Shown here: positions 35,059 to 43,719 of the stretch, one piece after another
How the letters are laid out: each line of letters begins with the position of its first letter
How positions within the stretch are numbered: the first letter of the stretch is position 1
DNA from: an uncultured Wenzhouxiangella sp.
GTDB taxonomy: Bacteria; Pseudomonadota; Gammaproteobacteria; Xanthomonadales; Wenzhouxiangellaceae
Assembly (NCBI GenBank): GCA_913057195.1
Contig: CAJXNL010000007.1
Location: 25,767 to 89,766 of the forward strand
Direction of reading: 5' to 3'
DNA length: 64,000 nucleotides
Made by a program: the position numbers and the translations under genes
Notes under the pieces: model-generated
What the model was told of the DNA's origin: nothing
Database searches by the model: none
What the model saw: only the letters and a program-made list of their open reading frames with translations

Positions 35059-36459
35059 TTACTCGGCCGTTTGGTTTAGGAATCGAGCCAGTGTATTTCG
35101 ACTGATGCCTAAGATTCTGGCGGCCTTCGATTGATTGCCACCACACCGGCTTAAGACCGTCTGCGCCAAGGTTCGCTCGAAGCTTGCTTTATAGTAATTG
35201 AATAGCTCTGACGTTCTCTTGGATGCCGCCACGTGCTGAGCGAGGCTGTGACTCCAGTCGTATGAAACGCTTCCGTCTTGCTGAGCGGTTTTAAGCTGTG
35301 CCAGATATTCTGCAGGCAAATCGTCCACGCCAATCGTTGTGGCCGGGGCAAGCACGGCCATGGATTGGCAAAGATTTTTAAGCTCGCGGACATTGCCTGG
35401 CCAATCCAGTTCGGTCAAAGCCTCAAGCAGATCAGGCTCAGGCGTTTTTTGTTCGATTTGAAATTCTTGGCATGCCTGCCTGAAAAAATGATGGGCCAGT
35501 TCAGGAATATCGCTTAGCCGCTCCCTCAGAGAGGGCACTTTAATTGAGATCACTTTCAGTCGGTGATACAAGTCTGCCCTAAACTTTCCGCGCTGAACAA
35601 GGGTCTCTAAATCTTGGTTGGTAGAGCAGATGATGCGTGCTTTAGCATCAATTAAGTCATGACCGCCGAGCCGATAATATTCTCCTTCAGCGAGAACCCG
35701 CAGCAAGCGAGTCTGAAGCGCCAGGGGCATATCGCCGATCTCATCTAGAAATAAGGTCCCATGCTCTGCCTGTTCGAAGCGGCCAAGGCGCGTACTGCTT
35801 GCGCCTGGAAATGCACCGCGCTCATGCCCAAAAAGCTCTGATTCCAATAGCTCTGTTGGGATTGCCGCCGTATTGATGGCAACGAACGGCCCGTCTGATC
35901 GAGTTGAGTGCTCATGGAGGGCGCGCGCAACCAGCTCTTTCCCGCTGCCTGTCTCTCCGGTGATTAATACAGGGATGTCTGTATTGGACACCCGTCCCAC
36001 AATGCGAATAAGTTCTTGTAAAGCGGCCGATTGGCCGATGAGTCCGATTGGGCTTGGGTGAGCTTTCGTCTCATTGGGCGGGGTTTCTTGCAGCGCTTTG
36101 TCAATAAGGCGCTTGACTTCATCCAGATCAAATGGCTTGGCTAAGAATTCAAAGGCACCGCCTTGAAACGCACCCACAGCGGTTTTGAGATCCGAATAAG
36201 CGGTCATGATGATGACCGGCAAATTGGGATATTGCTGCCTCAGTGTCTCCATGAGATCCAGCCCGTTTTCACCTTCTAACTGGATATCGGCCATCACCAA
36301 ACTGGGCTGACTTCCAGATGCGTCTACATGGATTGCTGCAAGAAGCGCCTCACCTTGAGCAAAAGCTTGCACCGTAAATCCCTGTGAGCTTAAATATTCT
36401 TCCAGCACATAGCGAAGACCAGGATCATCATCAATGACCCAAATTGTTTTATTGCGCAT
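35059..36459 (-). CDS. ntrC: Nitrogen regulation response regulator NtrC with altered GAFTGA loop
   Basis: This 466-residue regulator has a receiver domain (about 1-120; Asp58 in LVMADIQLEGENG, Lys108) and an AAA+ domain (about 140-370) with Walker A GETGSGKE and Walker B GTLFLDEIGDMP. The C-terminal Fis-type helix-turn-helix is GGNQSKAARILGISRNTLARFL. The sigma54-contacting loop reads GAFPGA (residues 215-220), so Thr is Pro. The gene overlaps ntrB by 11 bases and lies downstream of glnA. Whether it still activates sigma54 promoters is uncertain. ATG 36459 gives the family start MRNKTIWVIDDDPGL. Confidence 0.93.
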   Translation of the reverse strand: MRNKTIWVIDDDPGLRYVLEEYLSSQGFTVQAFAQGEALLAAIHVDASGSQPSLVMADIQLEGENGLDLMETLRQQYPNLPVIIMTAYSDLKTAVGAFQGGAFEFLAKPFDLDEVKRLIDKALQETPPNETKAHPSPIGLIGQSAALQELIRIVGRVSNTDIPVLITGETGSGKELVARALHEHSTRSDGPFVAINTAAIPTELLESELFGHERGAFPGASSTRLGRFEQAEHGTLFLDEIGDMPLALQTRLLRVLAEGEYYRLGGHDLIDAKARIICSTNQDLETLVQRGKFRADLYHRLKVISIKVPSLRERLSDIPELAHHFFRQACQEFQIEQKTPEPDLLEALTELDWPGNVRELKNLCQSMAVLAPATTIGVDDLPAEYLAQLKTAQQDGSVSYDWSHSLAQHVAASKRTSELFNYYKASFERTLAQTVLSRCGGNQSKAARILGISRNTLARFLNQTAE

Positions 36460-37486
36460 GGCTCGCCTCGATCGTGTCACTGACAAGCAGCGGTAAACGA
36501 ATCACAAATGCTGTTGTTTCATCACCGGGCTCAAACTCAATTAGGCCATCGTGAGCCCTGGCAATTTGCTGAGCCACTGCAAGACCAAAGCCCGAACCAT
36601 GCTCTCGCCCTGAGACCAACGGTAAAAATAAGCGCTCCCTTAAGTGTTCGGGGACCCCATCGCCGTTGTCTCGGATTTCAACGCGAATGGCATGTTTGGC
36701 TGGTGGTTCGATCACTGGGGCGTTGTGCTCTATGCGTGTTGTGATCCGGATAACGCTGGCGTTGGCTTGAGCGCTGTTGCGAATAAGGTTTAAGAACAGT
36801 TGGTTTAACTGATCTTCGTCAGCGTAGATCAGGGGGATGCTGGGATCGAAATCACGATCAATCGATAGCTGGCTGCCCCATTCGACTGCAACTAAGTCAG
36901 CGGTCTCTTGAAGAAGTTGGTGGAGATGAACCCTGCTTTTTTGATGTTCTTTTTCTTGCGCAAAGTGCTCCAGCAAGGCCAAAATTCGCTCTGTTCCCCG
37001 ATTGATTATGTCAGCATGTCGTGTGACGCTCGGCTCGCGTGACTGTTGCCCAATCAACTGAGCGGCGGCTTTGATGCCAGCCAGCGGATTTCGAAGCTCA
37101 TGCGCCAACTGCCTCGCCATGTGTCCAACGGCTTGTTGCTTATCGACTCGATCAGCATGTGCTCGCTGACGGATCCGCTCGCTAACTGGATGGATTTCAA
37201 TCAGTGCATGGTTTGATTCAAGTGGCGTAATTTCGACATCGACTTTTTTCTGCTGGGTGCCCAGCTCGACCTCGCTCATTTGAATGGTATGTCGCCGCTT
37301 ATGATCAAGCAGGGCCATGAGCAATGCCTGAGGCACAAAGGGTTCAATGCTTGATCCCAGCAAGGCGATGGATGGCTTGCCAAGATAAGTACAGGCGGCT
37401 TGATTACATTGGAGAATGATTTGATTTGTATCGACGCTGATCAAGCCCGTGGAGAGTTGATCAGCGTCGAATACAAAGTCATTCAT
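36449..37486 (-). CDS. ntrB: Nitrogen sensor kinase NtrB
   Basis: This 345-residue soluble kinase/phosphatase controls NtrC phosphorylation in response to P-II. It has an N-terminal PAS domain (about 5-110; TGLISVDTNQIILQCNQAAC), the HisKA motif RQLAHELRNPLAGIKAAAQL, and an HATPase domain with NLIRNSAQAN, DNGDGVPEHL and GSGFGLAVAQQIARAH. No membrane helix is evident, as usual. ATG 37486 is chosen because the longer frame runs back into glnA. It is 13 bases downstream of glnA. A P-II gene lies about 9 kb away. Confidence 0.93.
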   Translation of the reverse strand: MNDFVFDADQLSTGLISVDTNQIILQCNQAACTYLGKPSIALLGSSIEPFVPQALLMALLDHKRRHTIQMSEVELGTQQKKVDVEITPLESNHALIEIHPVSERIRQRAHADRVDKQQAVGHMARQLAHELRNPLAGIKAAAQLIGQQSREPSVTRHADIINRGTERILALLEHFAQEKEHQKSRVHLHQLLQETADLVAVEWGSQLSIDRDFDPSIPLIYADEDQLNQLFLNLIRNSAQANASVIRITTRIEHNAPVIEPPAKHAIRVEIRDNGDGVPEHLRERLFLPLVSGREHGSGFGLAVAQQIARAHDGLIEFEPGDETTAFVIRLPLLVSDTIEASHAQ

Positions 37487-37499
37487 ATAGTCAACGCGA

Positions 37500-38909
37500 T
37501 CAGCATGAGTAGTACATGTCAAACTCAACTGGATGAGTCGACATACGGAAACGAGTGACCTCTTCCATTTTTAAATCAATATAGCCATCGATGAGATCGT
37601 CGGAGAAGACATCCCCTGCTTTGAGAAATTCTCGATCTTGATCAAGGGCTTCCAGCGCCTGATCCAAGGCGTGACAGACGCGTGGGAGGTCTTTTTCTTC
37701 TTCGGGTGCAAGGTCATAAAGGTCTTTGTCCATCGGCGCACCAGGATCAATTTTGTTGAGTACGCCGTCAAGGCCGGCCATCATCATGGCAGCAAACATT
37801 AAATATGGGTTGCCCGCTGCATCACCGAAGCGAACCTCAATGCGGCGAGCTTTGGGATTGGCGACCCAGGGCACCCGGCATGAAGCCGAGCGGTTTCTGG
37901 CGGAATACGCCAAAACCACAGGGGCTTCGAAACCCGGAACCAGGCGCTTGTAGCTATTGGTGGTGGCATTAGAAAATGCGTTGATGGCGCGTGCGTGCTT
38001 AAAGATGCCACCAATGTAGTGCAATGCCGTCTCGCTCAAGCCCCCATAGCCCTCACCAGAGAACAAGTTCTCGCCGGCCTTCGACAATGATTGGTGGACA
38101 TGCATTCCAGATCCGTTATCGCCCACCAGTGGCTTGGGCATGAAAGTGGCGGTGTGGCCATGCGCATGGGCCACGTTTTGCACGATGTATTTCAGAAGCA
38201 GTGTTTCGTCCGCTTTTTTGGTCAAAGAGTTAAAGCGCGTTCCAATTTCACACTGCCCGGCAGTGCCCACCTCATGGTGGTGAACTTCCACAGGAATGCC
38301 AACAGCCTCAAGGGTGCTGCACATTATGCTTCGAAGGTCATGCATGCTGTCGACAGGGCCGACAGGGAAGTAGCCACCCTTCACTTTCGGGCGGTGTCCA
38401 TGGTTGCCACCGGGATATTCGTTGTTCGTGCTCCAGGCCGCCTCTTCTGAGGCGATCTCAAAGCCAGCACCAGAGATATCATTTTTCCAGCGAACGTCGT
38501 CAAAGACGAAAAACTCTGGCTCGGGGCCAAAAAACGCCTCATCAGCGACACCGCTGGCACGCAAAAAGGCCTCTGCACGCTTGGCCAGTGAGCGAGGACA
38601 GCGTGAGTAGGCTTGCATGGTGGCCGGCTCGAGAATATCGCAGTTAATATTCAATGTTGACTGCTCGGTGAATGGATCAATAAAGGTTGCTGTGGGGTCT
38701 GGCATCAGCACCATGTCTGAGTCATTGATGCCTTTCCAGCCTACGATTGATGAGCCATCGAACATTTTGCCTTCAGTGAAGAAGTCTTCATCTACGCTTG
38801 CAGCGGGCAAGGTGACGTGCTGTTCTTTACCCAGCGTATTGGCGAAGCGTAGGTCAACAAACTCGATGTCTTCATCGCGGATACGTTTGAGCACTTCTTG
38901 GGGAGTCAT
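37500..38909 (-). CDS. glnA: Type I glutamine synthetase
   Basis: This 469-residue enzyme condenses glutamate, ammonia and [49 protein letters not shown] [18 protein letters not shown] and [17 protein letters not shown] are GSI hallmarks. The adenylylation tyrosine sits in [16 protein letters not shown] (about residue 397), so activity is probably controlled by GlnE. ATG 38909 fits [20 protein letters not shown]. It is the first gene of glnA-ntrB-ntrC. Nearly 200 bases separate it from the PEBP gene upstream. Confidence 0.98.
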   Translation of the reverse strand: MTPQEVLKRIRDEDIEFVDLRFANTLGKEQHVTLPAASVDEDFFTEGKMFDGSSIVGWKGINDSDMVLMPDPTATFIDPFTEQSTLNINCDILEPATMQAYSRCPRSLAKRAEAFLRASGVADEAFFGPEPEFFVFDDVRWKNDISGAGFEIASEEAAWSTNNEYPGGNHGHRPKVKGGYFPVGPVDSMHDLRSIMCSTLEAVGIPVEVHHHEVGTAGQCEIGTRFNSLTKKADETLLLKYIVQNVAHAHGHTATFMPKPLVGDNGSGMHVHQSLSKAGENLFSGEGYGGLSETALHYIGGIFKHARAINAFSNATTNSYKRLVPGFEAPVVLAYSARNRSASCRVPWVANPKARRIEVRFGDAAGNPYLMFAAMMMAGLDGVLNKIDPGAPMDKDLYDLAPEEEKDLPRVCHALDQALEALDQDREFLKAGDVFSDDLIDGYIDLKMEEVTRFRMSTHPVEFDMYYSC

Positions 38910-39066
38910 GTCGTTACCTTCTTGTGGTCGGTGTGTTGGATGTGGCCTCAAATTTGGGCATACCAGTGATTTGACGCTCCCTTACACTATACCCCGTTGC
39001 AACAAGGATTGACCCACAATCTGCTCAAATTATCAGCAAAATTTAGGCAGTCACTCAGTTATGTTT

Positions 39067-39095
39067 ATATTATTAGCAATTTCAGCCAAAGTCAA
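39067..39095 (-). promoter_or_regulatory. Candidate sigma70 promoter of glnA
   Basis: On the minus strand TTGACT (39095-39090) and TAATAT (39072-39067) are 17 bases apart, giving a start near 39060 and a leader of about 150 nt. I searched 38910-39060 for a -24/-12 element (GG-N10-GC) and found none. The nearest match, GG-N12-GC at 38999-39014, has the wrong spacing. Confidence 0.5.
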
Positions 39096-39107
39096 TGGTA
39101 AATATGC

Positions 39108-39728
39108 TCAAGATTTGAACAATGAGTAGGTGCCCGTCACCGTGGCATGATCGAGCACATGGGGTTTTAAGGCGTCCACCGCTTGATGGCCGGTGAAGGT
39201 TTCTGGCAAGTCGAGGGTTTTGATCGCCAGTGCATAAATGGTGAAAATATAGTGGTGCAGCCGCTCATCGTTCCACGGGGGGCATGGCCCATCGTATCCA
39301 AAGTAGTCTCCGGCAAGCTCAGGATCGCCGGCAAGGAACTGCGTGTAGTCATTGAGGCCTTGCCGTGCGCCACTGGGTCCTTGTGGGTTTCGTTTTCCTT
39401 TTGGCGTGACGCCATTCGAGCACTGACCAGTGCTCAGTTCTGTTGTATGGCTCGGAATATCCACTAAGGCCCAATGACAGAAGTCAACTCTGGGAAGCGC
39501 TTCTGGAAGGATGCGGTCGGCCTGATTGACATCATCCGCCACGCTGGGCACATCAGGGTCAATACAAATCAAGGCAAAAGACTGCGTGTTGTCAGGGAAC
39601 TGTGACCATTGAAAGTGTGGGCTGATGTTGTCACTGAGCACCATCGGCGCGTCGTCGCCCTTTCGAGCAAACGCAAATCGAGGATCTATGGGTTGCTGGT
39701 CATTGATGTCGTTCGAAATCAGTTTCAT
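39108..39728 (-). CDS. YbhB/YbcL-type PEBP family protein
   Basis: This 206-residue protein belongs to the phosphatidylethanolamine-binding-protein fold. SPHFQWSQFPDNTQSFALICIDPDVP and HHYIFTIYALAIKTLDLP are typical, and FCHWALVDIP matches the HWxxxxIP motif. No signal peptide is seen from ATG 39728, so it is probably cytosolic. Bacterial members are of unknown function. A longer in-frame start at 39851 would run into the divergent M14 gene. The gap to that gene is 69 bases. Confidence 0.85.
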   Translation of the reverse strand: MKLISNDINDQQPIDPRFAFARKGDDAPMVLSDNISPHFQWSQFPDNTQSFALICIDPDVPSVADDVNQADRILPEALPRVDFCHWALVDIPSHTTELSTGQCSNGVTPKGKRNPQGPSGARQGLNDYTQFLAGDPELAGDYFGYDGPCPPWNDERLHHYIFTIYALAIKTLDLPETFTGHQAVDALKPHVLDHATVTGTYSLFKS

Positions 39729-39797
39729 GGCGCCCTCGCATTGACGTGATTTGTCGTTTATCCTAGCAAGACCGGTTACATCTTGTGAGGCCTGTCC

Positions 39798-42341
39798 ATG
39801 AATCAACGTCTTAATGTATTGATCGCTGCACTCGCAGTGCTTTTTGCCCACGCAGCGATTGCCCAGAGCTCAACAACGCTGGGGCTGCCTGATCAGTTTC
39901 CACGCGATACGAGTATTCAGTCACCCGAGGAATTCTGGGGATTTTCAGTGGGTGAGTTTCATCCCCGCCACGACCAGATTGTGGATTATTTCAATTACCT
40001 CGCTGAGCAGTCTGATCGCGTTGAGGTGGAAATCACTGGTCGCAGCCATGACCGTCGGCCGTTGATTCTGGCCACATTCACTGACCCTGAGCGCGATGCG
40101 GCCCGCATCAAAGCCGAGCGAGCCCAAAACAGCCGTGAAGGTGAGGGCCCCTTGGTGGCATGGATGGGATACTCCGTCCATGGCAATGAAGCCTCAGCAG
40201 CGTCTGCCACTGTGCAAACCGCTTGGTACTTGGCTGCGTCAGAAAATGAGGAAGTCTTGTCATGGCTAGAAGACATGGTCATTGTCATGGAGCCCGTGCT
40301 TAATCCCGACGGCCATGATCGGTTTGCTCACTGGGTCAATATGCATAAAGGTAAGCATCCATCAGCTGATCCCAATGATCGTGAGCACAATGAAGTCTGG
40401 CCCAATGGTCGGACCAATTACTATTGGTTTGATCTCAACCGAGATTGGATGCCGCTGGTCCATCCGGAGTCACGGGCCCGGATGGCGCAGTACTACGCTT
40501 GGCAGCCGCATGTAGTGACAGATTTTCACGAGATGGGCCGAAACAGCACGTACTTCTTCCAGCCAGGTGTGCCGAAAAGAAACAACCCATTGACGCCTGA
40601 GCGGGTCTTCGAGCTCACAGATGCCATCGCGCAATACCATGCACAGGCATTGGATGATGCCAGTGAGCCTTACTACACCCGAGAGTCTTTTGACGACTAT
40701 TACATTGGGAAAGGCTCAACATACCCAGACATCACGGGTGCGGTGGGCATCTTGTTTGAGCAAGGCTCTGCAAGGGGACATGTTCAGGAGACAGATTTCG
40801 GTGAGCGGACATTTGCGCAAGGTATTGCTAATCAGGTCAGAACCAGTTTGTCCTCGCTAAGAGCCAGTGCAGCGAATGCGGAGTCGTTGATTGGCTATCA
40901 GCAAAGCTTCTTTGAAAGCGCGCGAGACTTAGCTCGAGAAAATCGCCAAGCTGGTTGGGTCATCACCGATGGTGGGGACCCCGTCAGGGCGAATGAGCTC
41001 TTGGATCGCTTGCTGCGTCATCAAATTAAAATCTATCAGGCCGATGAGGCCGTTACCATCGATGGCATTGAATACCCAGCGAGTTCAAGCTGGATCATTC
41101 CGGCAGATCAAGATCAGTACCGCCTGATTCTTTCTTTGATGGATCCCATACAAGATCTGCCGATGGAGACGTTTTATGACGTTTCGACCTGGCCTTTGGG
41201 GCTGTCGTTTGACTTGCCCCATGCCCGCGTCCGCCGGTTGCCAGATCAGGGTGAACAGTTGACCTCAGTGTCCACATGGGTGCCTTCTGCCATCAATGCT
41301 GACGCTGTGGCTTGGGTGGTGCCTTGGGATCAGTACAATGCCTCAGCCATTCTGGCGAATTTGATGGCAGAGGGTTATCGCGTACAGGCAACCACCGATC
41401 CCATGACGGTGGATGGCAGCGACCAGCCCCTGGTTCGGGGGTCTTTGATCATCCATCCTGGGATACAGCCGCAAACCCTTCCTTCGGTGGCTGGGCGACT
41501 TCAGCAGCTGATCGAAGACCATCCCGTGGAGGTGCGGTCTGTGCAGTCTGGGCTGGCGGCGGCAGGTCCTGATTTGGGCTCACCGTCTGTGCCTGTGCTA
41601 GAGCCCATTAAGCCGGCCATGATCGTTGGTTCGGGTGTCAACGTATACAGCGCAGGTTATACCTGGCATTGGTTTGACCAGCACTTGGGTCAGCCCATCG
41701 CTAAAATTGATCTGAGCCAAGTGCGCTCTGTTGATTGGTCTCAGTACACCCACATTATTTTGCCCGGAGGCGCCTATCAGCGGATGCCTTCGACTTTTGC
41801 TGGCGAATTGGCTGATTTTGTCCGCAGTGGTGGGGTGCTGATGGCATCTCGGTCAGCGGCGAAGTGGGTCGAAGGTCTGGAGATTGGGTGGTCTTGGGTT
41901 GATGAGGCTTCAGCTGATGATGAGGCACCTCAGCGCCGTGCCTATGAGGACCACTCGCTTGATTTTGCGCGCGAAGTGATCGGTGGGAGCGCTTTGGCCA
42001 TTGACTTAGATGTGTCTCATCCTTTGGGCTTTGGTTATCGAGACAATGATCTGACTGTTTTTCGCCGCGGAGCGCATGTGCTGCGCGAAGACACCAACCA
42101 TTACACGCGCGCTGGGGTGTATCAAGATCCAGTATTGCGCTCTGGCTATATGGGCGAAGCGAACAAACAAAGACTCGCGGGCACGCCTGCATTGGTGGCC
42201 ACTCGACATGGTCAAGGTGTGGTTGTCAGAATGGCAGATGACTATCTGTTCCGAGGATATTGGTTGGGCAGCGAACGTCTCTTTGCCAATGCGTTGTTCT
42301 TCAGCCAATTGGTGGGGACGACTCGGTTACCGAACGAGTAG
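39798..42341 (+). CDS. Secreted M14-family zinc carboxypeptidase
   Basis: This 847-residue exported protein has a signal ending near HAAIAQSS. The zinc site is His128 and Glu131 in MGYSVHGNEAS with a third His in VVTDFHEMGRN. The catalytic Glu is likely in GILFEQGSARGH. WFDLNRDWMPLVHPESRA is also typical. After a linker the C-terminal half contains a glutamine-amidotransferase-like fold (THIILPGGAYQRMPS, FVRSGGVLMASRSAAKW), common in large bacterial M14 enzymes. It probably degrades extracellular peptides. It is divergent from the PEBP gene. Confidence 0.85.
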   Translation: MNQRLNVLIAALAVLFAHAAIAQSSTTLGLPDQFPRDTSIQSPEEFWGFSVGEFHPRHDQIVDYFNYLAEQSDRVEVEITGRSHDRRPLILATFTDPERDAARIKAERAQNSREGEGPLVAWMGYSVHGNEASAASATVQTAWYLAASENEEVLSWLEDMVIVMEPVLNPDGHDRFAHWVNMHKGKHPSADPNDREHNEVWPNGRTNYYWFDLNRDWMPLVHPESRARMAQYYAWQPHVVTDFHEMGRNSTYFFQPGVPKRNNPLTPERVFELTDAIAQYHAQALDDASEPYYTRESFDDYYIGKGSTYPDITGAVGILFEQGSARGHVQETDFGERTFAQGIANQVRTSLSSLRASAANAESLIGYQQSFFESARDLARENRQAGWVITDGGDPVRANELLDRLLRHQIKIYQADEAVTIDGIEYPASSSWIIPADQDQYRLILSLMDPIQDLPMETFYDVSTWPLGLSFDLPHARVRRLPDQGEQLTSVSTWVPSAINADAVAWVVPWDQYNASAILANLMAEGYRVQATTDPMTVDGSDQPLVRGSLIIHPGIQPQTLPSVAGRLQQLIEDHPVEVRSVQSGLAAAGPDLGSPSVPVLEPIKPAMIVGSGVNVYSAGYTWHWFDQHLGQPIAKIDLSQVRSVDWSQYTHIILPGGAYQRMPSTFAGELADFVRSGGVLMASRSAAKWVEGLEIGWSWVDEASADDEAPQRRAYEDHSLDFAREVIGGSALAIDLDVSHPLGFGYRDNDLTVFRRGAHVLREDTNHYTRAGVYQDPVLRSGYMGEANKQRLAGTPALVATRHGQGVVVRMADDYLFRGYWLGSERLFANALFFSQLVGTTRLPNE

Positions 42342-43062
42342 TCGATTGATCGCCGGGCCTGGCCATCCGTTCCAGCGCCCGGCGGTCGAGCACCCTCATG
42401 TGTTTGCCTTCAACATCAATCAGTCGCTCGCGTTGAAGCTGCGATAAAGCGCGCGAGACCGTCTCTGTTGTGACGCCCAGATGATTGGCGATGTCACGCC
42501 GATCCATCGGCAATTTGAATCTGCTTTGAGGTCCTTTTTTCCGAAGTAGGCGATGGGAGATGGAGAGCACAAAGTCAGCCACGCGGGCTTTGGCTTCGAG
42601 GTGTCCTACGACGAACAGCAAATGTTGTGCTAAATCGAGCTCACTTGAGACGGACTGGAAGGCCGCCTCAGCAACCACCGGATCGTTTTTTATGGCGCGC
42701 TGAAATTCAGTCATGGTGAACTCACGCGTGTGAGTTGTTTCAAGTGCCATGGCGAAAAAAGAGTGCGTGGGGGATGACATTCCACTCAAGCCAACAATGT
42801 CTCCGGGCAAGAAAAATCCCAAAACCACTTCTCGGCCATCAGGCGATAGTCGGTAGGCCTTTAAGGATCCAGAGCATACGATATGAAGCCGCCGGGTTTC
42901 TTCTCCAGCTCGAAAAAGATATTCGTTGGGAAGAGTCACAATGGATTTTGAGCTTGTCACGTCCAAACCATGGACACGGTTCGAAGTTAGGTGACTCGCA
43001 AAACAGGTGTCATGAATCTGACAATCTGGGCACCTCGTGGCTTTTGTTGAAATGTCTGACAT
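42301..43062 (-). CDS. FNR-type transcriptional regulator lacking the fourth Fe-S cysteine
   Basis: This 253-residue Crp/Fnr protein has an N-terminal Cys cluster (C11, C14, C20 as CPDCQIHDTC), a cyclic-nucleotide-like beta roll (LHIVCSGSLKAYRLSPDGREVVLGF) and a dimer helix. The helix-turn-helix contains E200, S203 and R204 in TTETVSRALSQLQ, the FNR-type recognition residues. FNR and Anr need a fourth Cys (E. coli C122, in ALETSMVCEIP); here the aligned segment reads ALETTHTREF, with Arg. C63 is the only other internal Cys. A GTG at 43086 would add MCPFFCIN with two more. The gene overlaps the M14 gene's end by 41 bases. Confidence 0.85.
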   Translation of the reverse strand: MSDISTKATRCPDCQIHDTCFASHLTSNRVHGLDVTSSKSIVTLPNEYLFRAGEETRRLHIVCSGSLKAYRLSPDGREVVLGFFLPGDIVGLSGMSSPTHSFFAMALETTHTREFTMTEFQRAIKNDPVVAEAAFQSVSSELDLAQHLLFVVGHLEAKARVADFVLSISHRLLRKKGPQSRFKLPMDRRDIANHLGVTTETVSRALSQLQRERLIDVEGKHMRVLDRRALERMARPGDQSTTRSVTESSPPIG

Positions 43063-43086
43063 GTTGATGCAAAAAAATGGGCACAC

Positions 43087-43447
43087 CTAAAAACATGTAG
43101 AGAATATCAATAAATCAGCTCGTTGAGCGGGTCAACGATGGTCAATTCGGAGGGGCCGTATTTCAAGGCAGGCCTTTGATTATTTTTCTCAGTACAGGCT
43201 TAAAGCCGACTCTGCCGCTGTTTTTGGCGATACGGTCTAAAGAGGCGTCATTTATTTGTCATTTTAAGCTCGCCAGGGGCGCTGGTATTTTCCTGACCGA
43301 TGAGATACACTGAACAAGCCTGTGGATTAAGGCGAAAAGAGTTTAGGTTGTAAATCTTCTTCTAATGAAAGACACGATAGACCTCCCCAAACCCTCCTCA
43401 CCAATCTGCACGCATTTCATTTATACATTTTAGAAGGTAGTAGTAAC
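43087..43447. other. Intergenic region between the FNR-type gene and cspA
   Basis: This 360-base stretch holds a perfect inverted repeat CGTTGA-GCGGG-TCAACG (43121-43137) close to the FNR-type gene start, and the promoter and long leader of cspA. Cold-shock genes usually have leaders over 100 nt, and the pyrimidine-rich part from 43350 on with a GAAGGTAG ribosome-binding site is consistent with one. A TACACT at about 43306 could be a -10 but no -35 is clear. No coding sequence was seen. Confidence 0.5.
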
Positions 43448-43651
43448 ATGGCAACAGGTTCCGTTAAGTGGTTCAACGAGGCGAAAGGTTTTGGATTCAT
43501 CAGTCAAGATGACGGTGGGAAAGACGTGTTCGTTCATTTCAGTGCCATTCAAGGCAGCGGTTTTAAAACCCTGGCTGAAGGTCAAAAAGTCGAATTTGAA
43601 ATTCAGGATGGGCCGAAAGGGCCGCAGGCAGCCAACGTCAACGCTGTTTAA
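43448..43651 (+). CDS. cspA: Cold-shock-family RNA chaperone
   Basis: This 67-residue single cold-shock domain protein binds single-stranded RNA and DNA and opens RNA structure. [18 protein letters not shown] carries RNP1 (KGFGFI), and [10 protein letters not shown] carries RNP2. The C-terminus [13 protein letters not shown] is also standard. ATG 43448 follows AGAAGGTAGTAGTAAC. Whether expression is cold-induced or constitutive cannot be told, although the long leader favours regulation. A terminator follows. Confidence 0.95.
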   Translation: MATGSVKWFNEAKGFGFISQDDGGKDVFVHFSAIQGSGFKTLAEGQKVEFEIQDGPKGPQAANVNAV

Positions 43652-43682
43652 TAACTGATTTTTCAAAATTCATTGTTTCAAG

Positions 43683-43706
43683 AAAGCCCCCTTGTGGGGC
43701 TTTTTT
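43683..43706 (+). terminator. Rho-independent terminator of cspA
   Basis: AAAGCCCC (43683-43690) pairs with GGGGCTTT (43696-43703) over a 5-base loop, followed by TTTT. On the minus strand the structure could also serve the lipoprotein gene that ends at 43720. Confidence 0.85.
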
Positions 43707-43719
43707 GGTTTCTGGCCAT

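Noticed and set aside
38999..39014. Possible sigma54 element on the minus strand ahead of glnA (GG and GC)
   Set aside because: The spacing is 12 bases instead of 10, and the surrounding consensus is absent.
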